Assembly: GCA_034928145.1 (NCBI GenBank)
Contig: JAYFPE010000025.1
Span: 1-56,781 of the forward strand
DNA: 56,781 nucleotides
Direction of reading: 5' to 3'
Source of the DNA: Pelethousia sp034928145
GTDB lineage: Bacteria > Bacillota > Clostridia > Christensenellales > CAG-138
Below, piece after piece: positions 22,863 to 31,727 of this stretch; the stretch's first letter is position 1, and every line of letters starts with the position of its first letter. The position numbers were made by a program, and so were the translations under genes. Under the pieces are notes generated by a model, which saw only the letters and a list, made by a program, of their open reading frames with translations, searched no databases and was not told where the DNA came from.

Positions 22863-23735
22863 ATGAAGAGCAAGCTTGCGTTAACAACCATAGTCGGCCT
22901 GATCGGTGGCGTTGTCTGTGTGCTTTTATCCATTTTTGAAGGGGGAGATATCGACCTTTTTATCAATATCCCCTCGCTGCTTATCATCGTGGGCGGAACG
23001 ATATTCGCGCTGGTGATGTCCTACCCGCTGAGCACCCTGAAAACGCTGGGTTCGGTGATCAAGCAGGCTTTCGTAGAAAACAGCCACGATCTCTTCGAAG
23101 ACATCAACACGATCGTGGAGCTGAGCGAAGTTTCCAGGCGGGATGGCTTGCTGGCGCTGGAGAGCTACGCGGAAAACAGCAACGATCCTTTTCTAAAAAA
23201 GGGCCTCAACCTGTTGGTGGATGGCAACACCCGCGAATACCTCGAAGATTCCATGGTGAGCGAAATTTATCACGCACAGAAGCGGCACCGCACGGGGACC
23301 TCCATGGTCAGCATGATCGCGACCCTGGCGCCAAGCCTTGGCTTGGTGGGCACATACGTAGGCCTGATCCCTATGCTGGTGCATATGACGGATCCGGACT
23401 CGCTGGGGCCCATGATGGCTATCGAGCTGGTATCCTCTTTCTACGGCGGCTTTTTGGCGAACGTTATTTTTTCGCCTATGGCGAAAAAACTGAGCGCTAA
23501 AAGCGCACAGGAAAAGGATCGTAGCGACTTGATCCTCGAAGGGATCCTGGCGATTCACGACGGCAAGAGCCCGCGATTGATCCGGGAAGATCTGATGACC
23601 TACCTTACCAAGCAAGAGGCGGCCAAGCTGCCGCGCTCCAAGCAAAAGGCGCCTGCTGAGGAGCATACAGGCGGCAAGGTGATCGATTACAAAAACAAAG
23701 CAAAACAGAGCAAAGCGGAGCAAAAGGGGGCTTAA
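22863..23735 (+). CDS. motA: Flagellar motor stator protein MotA
   Basis: A 290-residue stator subunit with four membrane helices. Features: an N-terminal helix pair with NIPSLLIIVGGTIFALVMSYP, a large cytoplasmic loop with charged residues that contact FliG, and the third/fourth helix region GTSMVSMIATLAPSLGLVGTYVGLI containing the conserved proline. The C-terminal tail is Lys-rich. Start at MKSKLALTT (AAAGGA upstream); an upstream ATG at 22764 overlaps the promoter. It forms the proton or sodium channel with MotB, 3 bases downstream. Confidence 0.93.
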   Translation: MKSKLALTTIVGLIGGVVCVLLSIFEGGDIDLFINIPSLLIIVGGTIFALVMSYPLSTLKTLGSVIKQAFVENSHDLFEDINTIVELSEVSRRDGLLALESYAENSNDPFLKKGLNLLVDGNTREYLEDSMVSEIYHAQKRHRTGTSMVSMIATLAPSLGLVGTYVGLIPMLVHMTDPDSLGPMMAIELVSSFYGGFLANVIFSPMAKKLSAKSAQEKDRSDLILEGILAIHDGKSPRLIREDLMTYLTKQEAAKLPRSKQKAPAEEHTGGKVIDYKNKAKQSKAEQKGA

Positions 23736-23738
23736 TCC

Positions 23739-24524
23739 ATGCGTCACCGCCCTGATGAAGACGAATTCGATGATGATGAGGAAGAGGGGGAAGGTTACCT
23801 GGCAAGCTATAGCGACCTGGTAACAGACCTGATGGCAGTGTTTGTGCTGCTTCTTTCGTTTGCCCTGGTTACGCAAGCCACGGCCAACCGCTCCTCCTCT
23901 CCGGACCTGATGATGGAGTCGACCGGCTCCGGTTTGATGGAGGCCGGCCGGATGATCGAATATACCGAATATTATAACCAGGACGAAGCCAAGGGCGCGG
24001 ACGAAGGGAATACCGAATACGACGAGAAGGGCGAGCCCAGAGCAAAAACCGCGATGGACGTAAAAACCGAAGAGCTGATCAAAGAGTTGGAAGCGCAGAT
24101 CGCCGACGCCGGGCTGGACGGACAGGTTCGCGTTACCAAGATGGAGCAAAACAAGATCGTGATGCGGATGATGGATTCCGTGCTCTTTGATACGGGCAAG
24201 TCTGTGATCAAAGAGGAAGTGAAGCCCATCCTCGACGGCATTTCCGATATCCTTTTTGAATACAACAGCGTGATCAAGACGATCCACATCGAAGGCCATA
24301 CGGACGACCGGCCGATCAACACGCTGCAATTTCCCAGCAACTGGGAGCTCTCCACAGGCCGCGCAGGCAGCGTAGTGCGCTTCCTCATCGAAAAATCGGG
24401 CATACCAGGCGAGAAATTCTTCTCCTCTGGTTATGGTGAATTCCGCCCCGTGGCCAGCAACGCCACCGAAGAGGGCCGGGCGATCAACAGGCGCGTAGAG
24501 TTTACCATTGAAGTAAATGACTAG
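23739..24524 (+). CDS. motB: Flagellar motor stator protein MotB
   Basis: A 261-residue protein: acidic N-terminus, one membrane helix (~27-46) with the ion-carrying Asp26 in YSDLVTDLMAVF, a linker, and an OmpA-type peptidoglycan-binding domain (~135-261; HIEGHTDDRPI, NWELSTGRAGSV, NRRVEF). It anchors the stator to the wall. No other flagellar or chemotaxis genes are in the window, so the rest must lie elsewhere or be absent. Confidence 0.93.
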   Translation: MRHRPDEDEFDDDEEEGEGYLASYSDLVTDLMAVFVLLLSFALVTQATANRSSSPDLMMESTGSGLMEAGRMIEYTEYYNQDEAKGADEGNTEYDEKGEPRAKTAMDVKTEELIKELEAQIADAGLDGQVRVTKMEQNKIVMRMMDSVLFDTGKSVIKEEVKPILDGISDILFEYNSVIKTIHIEGHTDDRPINTLQFPSNWELSTGRAGSVVRFLIEKSGIPGEKFFSSGYGEFRPVASNATEEGRAINRRVEFTIEVND

Positions 24525-24535
24525 GCGATAAGGGC

Positions 24536-25981
24536 CTATTGCGCGGCAACGGCGCCAGATGTATAAGCGGCGGGCAGCAGATCGTAAAGAGCTGCCGGCG
24601 TCGCCTTTTTGCTTACGTGGGCCTTGGTTACGCCATAACTCATACAAAGGGAATAGAGGCGGTTGGCCAGCTCCTGCGTGGCCGCCTCAATGGCGGCCTG
24701 ATCGAGCGGTATCTGCATCGCTTCCTCTTGGCGTTCTGCGCTCCAATCCGCCGGGATATCCCGCAGGGCCAGCAGGCGCAGGGCCGCTGCCGCCTCGCTC
24801 ACGCCGTATTGCGAAAGGGCGGCGCTGCTTTGCAGCACGTTCACAGCCAGATAATCCGCGAAATCCGCATATTCCAAGCCCAGCGCCGCGGCCTTATCCG
24901 CCAGCACATAGCGGTAATCATAGCGGTAATCAGGCTTTATTTCAATGCCGAAGATATCCTGGGCCAAGGCTTTGAGCGCGTCCGTATCCAGAACATAGTA
25001 AGATGCGCCGCTATAGGGCGTGTTGTTAATGTATTGTCCCGCCAGGGTGTGGCGGTGCAGGCCGCCGCCCAGGTCAAGATCGAGGGCAAAAAGGGTGAGG
25101 GCTGCGATCTGCTGCAAGTTCAGATCCGTATGCACCTTGTCCTGCACGGATAGGTAGATCTTGGGCAGGTTTTTGAGCTGATCGCGGCTTTTGAGCTGGG
25201 TAAGGATGGCGAAAAGCATGCGCTGCTGCCGGTCTGCCCGGCCCACATCCGTGCTGATGCCCTTGCGCGCCCGGCAATAATCCAGCACCTGCTGGCCGTT
25301 CAGGTGCTGATACCCCTTCTCCAGCACGCGGCCGTTGAGGGTGATGCGCACATCCACATCGTAATCCACGCCGCCCATGGCGTCTACCACGGCTTTAAGG
25401 CCGCTCATATCCACGCCGGCATAATGGCTGATCGGAATTCCCAGCAGGTTTTGCACGGTTTCGATGGCATATTGAAAGCCATCCCCTGTGGCGCTGCCGC
25501 CCTTGGCAAAGGCGGCGTTGATCTTCCAACGGCCCGGCACGTTGTATATGGGGGCCATGGTATCGCGGGGGATGGAGATCAGGTGTACATCCTTAGCCGC
25601 GAAATCCACAGAGAGCACCATCAATACATCACTGCGAAAGTTATTATCCTCGCCGCGGTAGACGTCGCTCTCCTCCGCCTCGCGCTCCGGGCTTTGATCC
25701 CAACCCAGCATGAGGATGTTGACCCGGTCCTTCATAAAGTCCCGATCCGCCGTTTGATCCAGCTCCTCCTCCGGCGAAAGGGTGGGCGAGGGCGTGGGCT
25801 GTGCGCTTTCCTCGGGCGCGGCTGTTTTCACCGGCGTGGCGGTGGGGTTGATGGGCTGGAAAGCCTGCATGGGGTCGGTCTTTATGGCGCGCAAATAGAG
25901 CGCCATGCCTGCCCCCAGGGCCAGCGCCAGCGCCAAAGACGCAACCAATACGATCACTACGGCCCGCTTCATCTTGCCCAT
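24536..25981 (-). CDS. LytR-CpsA-Psr (LCP) family phosphotransferase
   Basis: A 481-residue protein: membrane anchor ~8-30, Pro/Thr-rich linker, then the LCP domain with the pyrophosphate and Mg-binding residues (RSDVLMVLSV, HLISIPRDT, KINAAFAKGG, DAMGGVDYDV, YCRARKGISTDVGRADRQQ split over two strands). LCP enzymes attach teichoic acid or other phosphate-linked glycopolymers to peptidoglycan outside the membrane. The ~150-residue C-terminal part is unassigned. Own promoter with extended -10; convergent with motB, 11 bases apart. Confidence 0.92.
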   Translation of the reverse strand: MGKMKRAVVIVLVASLALALALGAGMALYLRAIKTDPMQAFQPINPTATPVKTAAPEESAQPTPSPTLSPEEELDQTADRDFMKDRVNILMLGWDQSPEREAEESDVYRGEDNNFRSDVLMVLSVDFAAKDVHLISIPRDTMAPIYNVPGRWKINAAFAKGGSATGDGFQYAIETVQNLLGIPISHYAGVDMSGLKAVVDAMGGVDYDVDVRITLNGRVLEKGYQHLNGQQVLDYCRARKGISTDVGRADRQQRMLFAILTQLKSRDQLKNLPKIYLSVQDKVHTDLNLQQIAALTLFALDLDLGGGLHRHTLAGQYINNTPYSGASYYVLDTDALKALAQDIFGIEIKPDYRYDYRYVLADKAAALGLEYADFADYLAVNVLQSSAALSQYGVSEAAAALRLLALRDIPADWSAERQEEAMQIPLDQAAIEAATQELANRLYSLCMSYGVTKAHVSKKATPAALYDLLPAAYTSGAVAAQ

Positions 25982-26033
25982 GAGCCGCTCCTCCCATCCT
26001 CACTCAACATAATTCAACATATATAACGAACTC

Positions 26034-26042
26034 ATTATAGCA
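26034..26042 (-). promoter_or_regulatory. Extended -10 promoter of the LCP gene
   Basis: TGC-TATAAT on the minus strand; ~45-base leader with GGGAGGAG before the ATG. The -35 region is T-rich without a clear hexamer. Confidence 0.55.
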
Positions 26043-26077
26043 TAGGTTGCATAAAAAAACGGGCCGCGCTTAAACAA

Positions 26078-26110
26078 AAAAAGGGCCTCCCTTGCGAAAA
26101 GCCCTCTTTT
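26078..26110. terminator. Hairpin between the divergent LCP and DUF6323-like promoters
   Basis: AAAAGGGC / GCCCTCTTTT with one bulge and A/T runs on both sides. It lies between the two promoters and may insulate them. Confidence 0.35.
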
Positions 26111-26152
26111 ATCCACAGCTATCATACCACATTTCCGCCGAAAAATCAATTC

Positions 26153-26180
26153 TTGTAAGCGCCCGCCGCCAGGGTATAAT
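26153..26180 (+). promoter_or_regulatory. Promoter of the DUF6323/DUF6179-like pair
   Basis: TTGTAA (26153-26158), 16-bp spacer, TATAAT (26175-26180); the ATG with GGAAGGGGGG follows 27 bases later. Confidence 0.65.
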
Positions 26181-26207
26181 ATCCCTTACACGGAAGGGGG
26201 GCTGCAT

Positions 26208-26705
26208 ATGAACCTGGAACGCTTAAGCCTGTGCCCACAGCGGCTGCCGCAACGGCAGAGCGCGGCGCGCATCCTGGCCTGCAACGAGGTTTCGGCCCAC
26301 TTCGGCCTCGCGCTCAGCCCAGAAGAGGCCCTAGCATTGGCCGAGGCCCGGCAGGCGGCTCTTCTGGAAACGGGCAGGGTAGAATTTCGCGGCGGCATTT
26401 TGGAGGATCTTATCTTCGCCTTTTGCGATTCACCCTATATCGAGCAGGCAAATTATGCGGAAACCCTAGAGGCCCTGGCCCATCTCTTTTACGTCTTCAA
26501 AAATGAGACCATGGATAAGATGCCGGATGCGGAACTAATCGGGGCCATGAAGGCGGCCTTCGACGGCCCGCCCTGCTATGGTTCGCTGGAACTGCTGGAA
26601 GGCCGGGTGCTGGCCGAACTAGGCCGCAAGGAGCGCTTCCGGGGCCTGCCGGACGAAGATGAAGCCGAGGACGAGGACGACGAGAGCGAAGATGAAGATG
26701 CCTGA
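26208..26705 (+). CDS. DUF6323-like protein
   Basis: A 165-residue soluble protein. The N-terminal segment around LACNEVSAHFGLALSPEEALALAEAR and the FAFCDSPYIEQANY segment resemble DUF6323 as I remember it. The last ~20 residues are almost entirely Asp/Glu/Ser. It overlaps the next gene, whose product resembles DUF6179; the two families tend to occur together in gut Clostridia. Function is unknown. The family names are from memory and would need a profile search. Confidence 0.6.
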   Translation: MNLERLSLCPQRLPQRQSAARILACNEVSAHFGLALSPEEALALAEARQAALLETGRVEFRGGILEDLIFAFCDSPYIEQANYAETLEALAHLFYVFKNETMDKMPDAELIGAMKAAFDGPPCYGSLELLEGRVLAELGRKERFRGLPDEDEAEDEDDESEDEDA

Positions 26706-27651
26706 GCTGGCCCGACGCACGGCCTTGCGGCGCGAAGATCTGGCGGAAGGGGCCTATCTTGAATCCCTGTTGGAAGCCGCCCTTGCCAAAGGGTTGATCG
26801 ACATGGCCTTTGTGGAGCGCGCGCAGATGTGCTGTATGGAGTTGTTGGCTGCCCAATGCGCGCGCTATACCGGCGGTCAAAGCACTTCCCTGCCCTGGGA
26901 GCAGGCGGAGGATATCTTTCAGTCCATCGTTTTCACCCTGGGCGCTTGGCTCAAGGACTACCCTGAGCCGCAGGATGCGCTGGATTCGCTCGGGCAGGGC
27001 GCGCCGGCGCTTGCGGAGGGTTTTCAGGCGGGCTTGCGCCGGGTGCAAACGAAAACCAGGGCCACGCGGCAGTTTTACAGGCTGGCGCAAAGGCGCATGG
27101 CCGATACGGATAACGAGCTTTATAACGGCACGGCCTACGGCGGCCTGGCGGGCTTTTTCAAGCTGTACGAGCCGCGATTTGGCGCGCACCGCATCCATAT
27201 CACAGCCGATTACCCCCTGCTGCTCTATCCCGAGGGATATCAGGGCATCGAATTCATCCAGCTCTATATCCAGCGGTTGGATTATGAAAACTGCTTCTGC
27301 CGGGCTTTCGCAGCCCGGCAGATCAAAGCGGCCCTCACCCTGCACGCCATCGAATATGACACCACGGTGGAAGATATGCATGCCAACCTTTGCGCCGTGG
27401 CCCTGCAAGCCGCTTTGGCCTGCGCGCTTTGCGGCGAGCCCATCGCGGGCCTGGCCCTCTCCCCTGCCGGGCGCGCCAAACTCGCGGCTCTCCTCAAGGG
27501 CGATGATGTTTCAGCCCACCTGCCCCAAGCCCTGGATCGGGTGCTAAGCGAGATTGCCATCAGCGCGGGCGCGGCGCGGTATGTGCGGCAGGCGGTAAAG
27601 CAATATGCTGCGGATATGATAAGCGGGATGCGGTTGATGGCGGAAGGGTAG
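26692..27651 (+). CDS. DUF6179-like protein
   Basis: A 319-residue soluble, mostly helical protein that I assign to DUF6179 by overall pattern and by its partner. Notable segments are the conserved-looking QRRMADTDNELYNGTAYGG, YPLLLYPEGYQGIEFIQ and FCRAFAARQI. No catalytic motif or membrane helix is seen. Start taken at ATG 26692 (MKMPELARR), 14 bases inside the previous gene; 26698 is also possible and no strong ribosome site exists, consistent with coupled translation. Confidence 0.55.
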   Translation: MKMPELARRTALRREDLAEGAYLESLLEAALAKGLIDMAFVERAQMCCMELLAAQCARYTGGQSTSLPWEQAEDIFQSIVFTLGAWLKDYPEPQDALDSLGQGAPALAEGFQAGLRRVQTKTRATRQFYRLAQRRMADTDNELYNGTAYGGLAGFFKLYEPRFGAHRIHITADYPLLLYPEGYQGIEFIQLYIQRLDYENCFCRAFAARQIKAALTLHAIEYDTTVEDMHANLCAVALQAALACALCGEPIAGLALSPAGRAKLAALLKGDDVSAHLPQALDRVLSEIAISAGAARYVRQAVKQYAADMISGMRLMAEG

Positions 27652-27706
27652 GCGCAGGCTATCGCCGGCGGAAGCCCATCGACAGCCATCCCCCGCCTCC
27701 GACCCG

Positions 27707-28726
27707 CTAATACAAAACCTTTGGCCCGATATCCGCCAGCGTGGGGCAGCCGCTCATGATCATGGCCTGGTAGAGCTGATCCGTATACGTTTTGAGCACG
27801 GTTGCCACGCCTTCCGCGCCGGCGGCATACGCGCCCCAACAGAGGGGGCGGCCCACCAGCACGCCTTGCGCGCCCAGCGCCATCAGCTTGAGCGCGTCCA
27901 CACCGCTGCGCACGCAGCCATCCGCCAGGATGGCCATCCGGCAGCCGGCCAGGGCGTGAGCGATCTCGGGCAGCATATCGGCAGCGCCCGGGCAGCCATC
28001 CAGCACCCGGCCCCCGTGGTTGGAAACCACGATGCAATCCGCGCCCGCCTCGAGGCAGAGCAGGGCCTCATCCGCGGTCATGACGCCCTTGATGATAAAG
28101 GGGAGCTTCGTCTCTTTGCGAATGGCTTTGAGCTGCTCCACCGTTTTGGGCTCCACGGCCTGGCCCTGCAGGCGCATGGTCACCAGGCCCGCGCCATCCA
28201 GGTCAAGGCCCAGGGCCACGGCCCCCGCCTCCTCGGCCATGCGGAAGCGGAGGACGATATCCCCCATCTCCCTGCGCGGCTTGACGATGGCCGCCACGCC
28301 CTGGCCGCTGGCCCGGGAAGCCGCGAGACCCGCCTCAAACATGGCGATATTGGCCGCGTCGCCGATAAAGCCCAGGCTGCCCGCAGCCTCCGCGCCGGCC
28401 ACCACGGCCCCGATGAAGGCTTCGTCCGTGAGGCCTTCACCGCAGTTATAGGGCGCGCCGGTCATGGGCGCGGCCAGGATGGGCGTATCCAGGCTTTTGC
28501 CGAAAATACTGAACTTGGTGGAGGGATCAGCCGCGCCATGTACCACCCGCAAATGGATGCGGATATTCCGCAGGGCCTCGAAATTGGCTGTGAAGGAACT
28601 GCCGGTGAGCGCGCCCCCCATGCCGGGCACCTGGCCCGCGCAGGCCCTGCCGTCGCAGGCGGGGCAGAGCTTGCAATGCGCTTTCATCGGCTGGCGCGCC
28701 GCTTCCCGTATCTCTCGCATGTTCAT
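27707..28726 (-). CDS. FMN-dependent alpha-hydroxy-acid dehydrogenase family protein
   Basis: A 339-residue TIM-barrel flavoenzyme. The C-terminal half has the family core: FIIKGVMTADEALLCLEAGAD, the catalytic His in SNHGGRVLDG, and LADGCVRSGVDALK then GRP for FMN phosphate binding. The N-terminus has a four-cysteine cluster (CKLCPACDGRAC) not present in classical lactate oxidases, possibly for a metal or Fe-S site. It probably oxidises an L-2-hydroxy acid; substrate unknown. The next gene on the strand, an ATP-NAD-kinase-like protein, lies 18 bases upstream and is likely co-transcribed. Confidence 0.87.
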   Translation of the reverse strand: MNMREIREAARQPMKAHCKLCPACDGRACAGQVPGMGGALTGSSFTANFEALRNIRIHLRVVHGAADPSTKFSIFGKSLDTPILAAPMTGAPYNCGEGLTDEAFIGAVVAGAEAAGSLGFIGDAANIAMFEAGLAASRASGQGVAAIVKPRREMGDIVLRFRMAEEAGAVALGLDLDGAGLVTMRLQGQAVEPKTVEQLKAIRKETKLPFIIKGVMTADEALLCLEAGADCIVVSNHGGRVLDGCPGAADMLPEIAHALAGCRMAILADGCVRSGVDALKLMALGAQGVLVGRPLCWGAYAAGAEGVATVLKTYTDQLYQAMIMSGCPTLADIGPKVLY

Positions 28727-28744
28727 AGGAACCTTTCTCCTTGT

Positions 28745-29869
28745 TTATCTATCGCTGATCTTATAGAACACCGTTTGCTCGTAATCCACGACCACATCCT
28801 GATAGCCGCACAGCGCCGCATCCAACGCGGGGTCGCCCGTATCCGCCACCAAGGGGCGGCCATCCAGGGCGCGCAGCTTGGCGCGGGTGGCCACCGTTTG
28901 AATATTGCCCCGGCCTACCCGCCTTAGGATGCGGGGGCTGAACTGCTGATTACCCCGGCCAAAGAGCATGCCTTGGCCGCCGATGGGCGTAACGATGATG
29001 TAGGCCTTCGCTCCGGGTTTCTCCAGCAGCTCCCAAATCTGCGCCTCGTTGGCGTCCGCCAGGATCAGGGCGCGGTTTTGTACCACATCCACGCCCAGGA
29101 GAGTGCCCGCCAGGCCCAGGTCATCCATAATGGCCATGGTGGTGCTGCCCGGGCCGATGAAATAGAGCGCCTCCGGCTCCATGCCGTTCACGATATAGCC
29201 GGCCATGCCCAAAAGCTCGTCCTCATCCGAACTGCTGGCGGATTTGGAGGTCTGCATATGGCCGGAAAGGCCGGGCACCTCCATATAGCCATAGAGCCGG
29301 GCGCTGACCCGGCCTTGCCGAAAGGCTTCCTCATCGATATCCATTACCTCCGCCGCCCGTTGGCCCGCCGCCTTACCCAAGAGAAATTCCGCCGCGGCCA
29401 GCCCGGCGCTCTGCGGGTTGAGGGCATAGACGGCGGAGTGCATCTTTACACCCGCCGGGATGCCCAGCACGGGCAGGCTCTGGCCTAGGGCCTCATAAAC
29501 ATCCCGCGCTGTGCCGTCGCCGCCCGCGAAAAGCAGCAGCGAAGCCCCGGCCTCGCGGATAGCCCGGGCCGCGGCCACGGTATCCGTGGATGTGGTGGAG
29601 GTTTGCGGCTCGCCCAGCACGGTATAGGCAAAGCCCGCTTCTTGCAGGATATCCGCGCCCATGGGGCCGCCGTAGGTGAGGAAGCGGACGCTGTCCTGAT
29701 AGGGGCGCAGCTGCTCCAAAGCGGCCCGTGCCCGCTTGGCCGCCTCCGGCGCGCCGCCCAGGGCCAGGGCCCGCGCCACGATGTCCGCGCCGTCGCTGCC
29801 CTTGAGGGCGACCCGGCCCCCCAAGCCCGCCACGGGGTTGATGATAAAACCGATCCGCTGCCGTTCCAT
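28745..29869 (-). CDS. ATP-NAD kinase-like protein
   Basis: A 374-residue protein of the NAD-kinase/diacylglycerol-kinase-like superfamily: FIINPVAGLGG at the N-terminus and the nucleotide motif FAGGDGTARDVYEAL, with IPAGVKMHSAVYALNP following. It belongs to the longer subgroup that is annotated as ATP-NAD kinase or AcoX-like and is distinct from the ~280-residue housekeeping NadK. Ribosome site GGGAGG precedes the ATG. First gene of the pair with the FMN dehydrogenase; the substrate need not be NAD. Confidence 0.85.
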   Translation of the reverse strand: MERQRIGFIINPVAGLGGRVALKGSDGADIVARALALGGAPEAAKRARAALEQLRPYQDSVRFLTYGGPMGADILQEAGFAYTVLGEPQTSTTSTDTVAAARAIREAGASLLLFAGGDGTARDVYEALGQSLPVLGIPAGVKMHSAVYALNPQSAGLAAAEFLLGKAAGQRAAEVMDIDEEAFRQGRVSARLYGYMEVPGLSGHMQTSKSASSSDEDELLGMAGYIVNGMEPEALYFIGPGSTTMAIMDDLGLAGTLLGVDVVQNRALILADANEAQIWELLEKPGAKAYIIVTPIGGQGMLFGRGNQQFSPRILRRVGRGNIQTVATRAKLRALDGRPLVADTGDPALDAALCGYQDVVVDYEQTVFYKISDR

Positions 29870-29963
29870 GCCAATCCTCCCGAAAAATCGTTATCCATCA
29901 GCATTGTACCATACCGCCACGCCATTCCCAATAGGGATTTAGCCTTGTAACCTTCCGCATGAA

Positions 29964-29993
29964 TTGACGGGAGCAGGCCTTGGTGGTTATACT
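29964..29993 (+). promoter_or_regulatory. Promoter of the PIG-V-like gene (leaderless)
   Basis: TTGACG (29964-29969), 18-bp spacer, TATACT (29988-29993), then six bases and ATG. The predicted +1 is the A of the start codon; there is no Shine-Dalgarno. Confidence 0.7.
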
Positions 29994-29999
29994 ATAGCT

Positions 30000-31364
30000 A
30001 TGAAAGCACAGAAGTTTATTCTGGCCGTTTTGGCGGCGCTGCTGCTATCGGCCTTCGGCCTGTGGGCCTTAGGCGCTTCTTATTACGGCCTGTCCATGCT
30101 GGCGGCCGGGTTTTCCTTTGCCCTCTTCGCGCTTACGACCCTAGGCCTTGTGCCCGCCTTCGGCGCCGTGCGGGATTCCGTGCCCCTTTGCCCGGACGCG
30201 GCTCTTTGCAAGCGCAGCCTGCGCCGCAGCCGGCGGCACCCCTGGGCGCAGATCGCCCTTGCCGTGCTTGCCCTGCGCCTGTTCCTTTATATCCTGGCCT
30301 ACGTGGCGGATATGCGGGTCAACGGCTATGGCGGCGGCATCCTCAACGGGCTCTCCCGCCTCTGGCTGCGCACGGATTCGCCCAGCTACCTCGGCATTGC
30401 CGAGCATTGGTATGTTACCGAGGGCGACCCGCGCTTCCACATCGTTTTCTTCCCGCTTTATCCCATCTTCATCAAGATATTCTCCCTGTTTACAGGCGGG
30501 AACCTTTTTGCTTCCGCTATGCTGGTGAGCAACCTTTGCGCCACGGGCTGCGGCATCCTGCTCTATGAGCTGGCCGCGCTGGATCTCGCCCGGCGGGAGG
30601 CGCTTTTTGCCGCTGCCTTCGGCATGCTGCTGCCCGGGGCCATGTTCCTTGGCGCGCCGATGACGGAAAGCCTCTTTTTGCTGCTCTCCCTGGCGTGCGC
30701 CTATTGCGCCCGGCGGCAGAAATACCTGCTGGCTGGCCTGTTTGCAGCGCTGGCCGCCTTCACCCGCTCCGTAGGCATTCTGCTGGCCGCGTTGATGGCG
30801 GCCGAAATGCTCACTGCCCTTCTAGGCGACGGCAAGTGGAGGGCCAAGCGCATCTGGGGCTATATCGGCTGCCTGTGCTTGGTGCTGTTGGGCACGGCCG
30901 GGTATCTCGCGGTGAATTATTTCGTCACCGGGGACGCCTTTGCCTTCCTCACCTACCAGCGCGAGCATTGGGACCAGAGCCTGGGCCTTTTCTGGAACAC
31001 CGCCGCCTATCATACGGAGTACCTGCTCAATGCCCTGGCGAGTGGCGATCTTCGCATGGCCCTGGGCTTGTTTTTGCCCAATCTCCTTTGCGCCTTTGGC
31101 TCCCTTGCCATTATGCTGCCCGCGGCCCGCAAGCTGCGGCCCGGCTATACATTTTATTTCCTGCTGTATTTCGCCGTTTCCATCGGCTGCTCCTGGCTGT
31201 TGAGCGCCCCGCGCTATCTGGCGGTCTGTTTCCCCATTGCCCTGGGCCTCGCCGCCCTGCTGCAAAAGGCCCCCCGCTCTGTGTGGTGGGCCGTGGCCGC
31301 GCTGCTGTTCCTTGGCATCTGCGCGTATACGATCCTGTATATCCTCGGTTATCCGGTGTATTGA
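30000..31364 (+). CDS. PIG-V-like mannosyltransferase family membrane protein
   Basis: A 454-residue protein with about ten membrane helices. Early loop TDSPSYLGIAEHWYVTEGDPRFHIVFFPLYP carries the acidic and aromatic residues typical of GT-C enzymes of the PIG-V group; RSVGILLAALMAAE and LLSAPRYLAVCFP follow. Relatives transfer mannose from a polyprenyl-phosphate donor to lipids or proteins on the outer face. The acceptor here is unknown; the window is rich in Ser/Thr/Pro surface linkers. The start codon lies 6 bases after the -10 box, so the mRNA is probably leaderless. Confidence 0.8.
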   Translation: MKAQKFILAVLAALLLSAFGLWALGASYYGLSMLAAGFSFALFALTTLGLVPAFGAVRDSVPLCPDAALCKRSLRRSRRHPWAQIALAVLALRLFLYILAYVADMRVNGYGGGILNGLSRLWLRTDSPSYLGIAEHWYVTEGDPRFHIVFFPLYPIFIKIFSLFTGGNLFASAMLVSNLCATGCGILLYELAALDLARREALFAAAFGMLLPGAMFLGAPMTESLFLLLSLACAYCARRQKYLLAGLFAALAAFTRSVGILLAALMAAEMLTALLGDGKWRAKRIWGYIGCLCLVLLGTAGYLAVNYFVTGDAFAFLTYQREHWDQSLGLFWNTAAYHTEYLLNALASGDLRMALGLFLPNLLCAFGSLAIMLPAARKLRPGYTFYFLLYFAVSIGCSWLLSAPRYLAVCFPIALGLAALLQKAPRSVWWAVAALLFLGICAYTILYILGYPVY

Positions 31365-31419
31365 TTGGGAAAAGCGCCGCGGGGCAATCTACAAGCTTAT
31401 TATTTTGCGAGGTACTGAA

Positions 31420-31716
31420 ATGAAGGACTTTATTCTTGCGGCTTTGCCATGGATCGCACTTGGCGTTTCCGTTGCGCTCGTTATTGTCTTTTCGGCCAAG
31501 CGGTTCCGAAAGGATCGCCCTCAAACGGAAACGCAGAGCGAGAACGGCAAACAAGAAGAGACTTATATGACATATGGCATGTGTTGCGGCATGTGCTTTG
31601 GCACGGCGATCGGCTCGGCGCTTATGGGCAGCCTGGGGACGAACGCCCTGACTTACTGCACTTGCCTGGGGATGCTCGCAGGCCTGGTGATCGGCTTGAA
31701 CATTAAGAAGCGGTAA
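31420..31716 (+). CDS. Small membrane protein with glycine-zipper C-terminus
   Basis: A 98-residue protein: N-terminal membrane helix (~4-24), a polar stretch rich in Lys/Gln/Glu, then a second hydrophobic part with small-residue spacing (YGMCCGMCFGTAIGSALMG, then GMLAGLVIG) and four cysteines. GAGG lies 7 bases before the ATG. It follows the PIG-V-like gene by 55 bases and ends at a terminator. No function is assigned. Confidence 0.7.
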   Translation: MKDFILAALPWIALGVSVALVIVFSAKRFRKDRPQTETQSENGKQEETYMTYGMCCGMCFGTAIGSALMGSLGTNALTYCTCLGMLAGLVIGLNIKKR

Positions 31717-31727
31717 CCGTACAAAAA

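Noticed and set aside
23193..24647. 484-codon minus-strand open frame across motAB
   Set aside because: Antisense to two clear stator genes; composition typical of a shadow frame.
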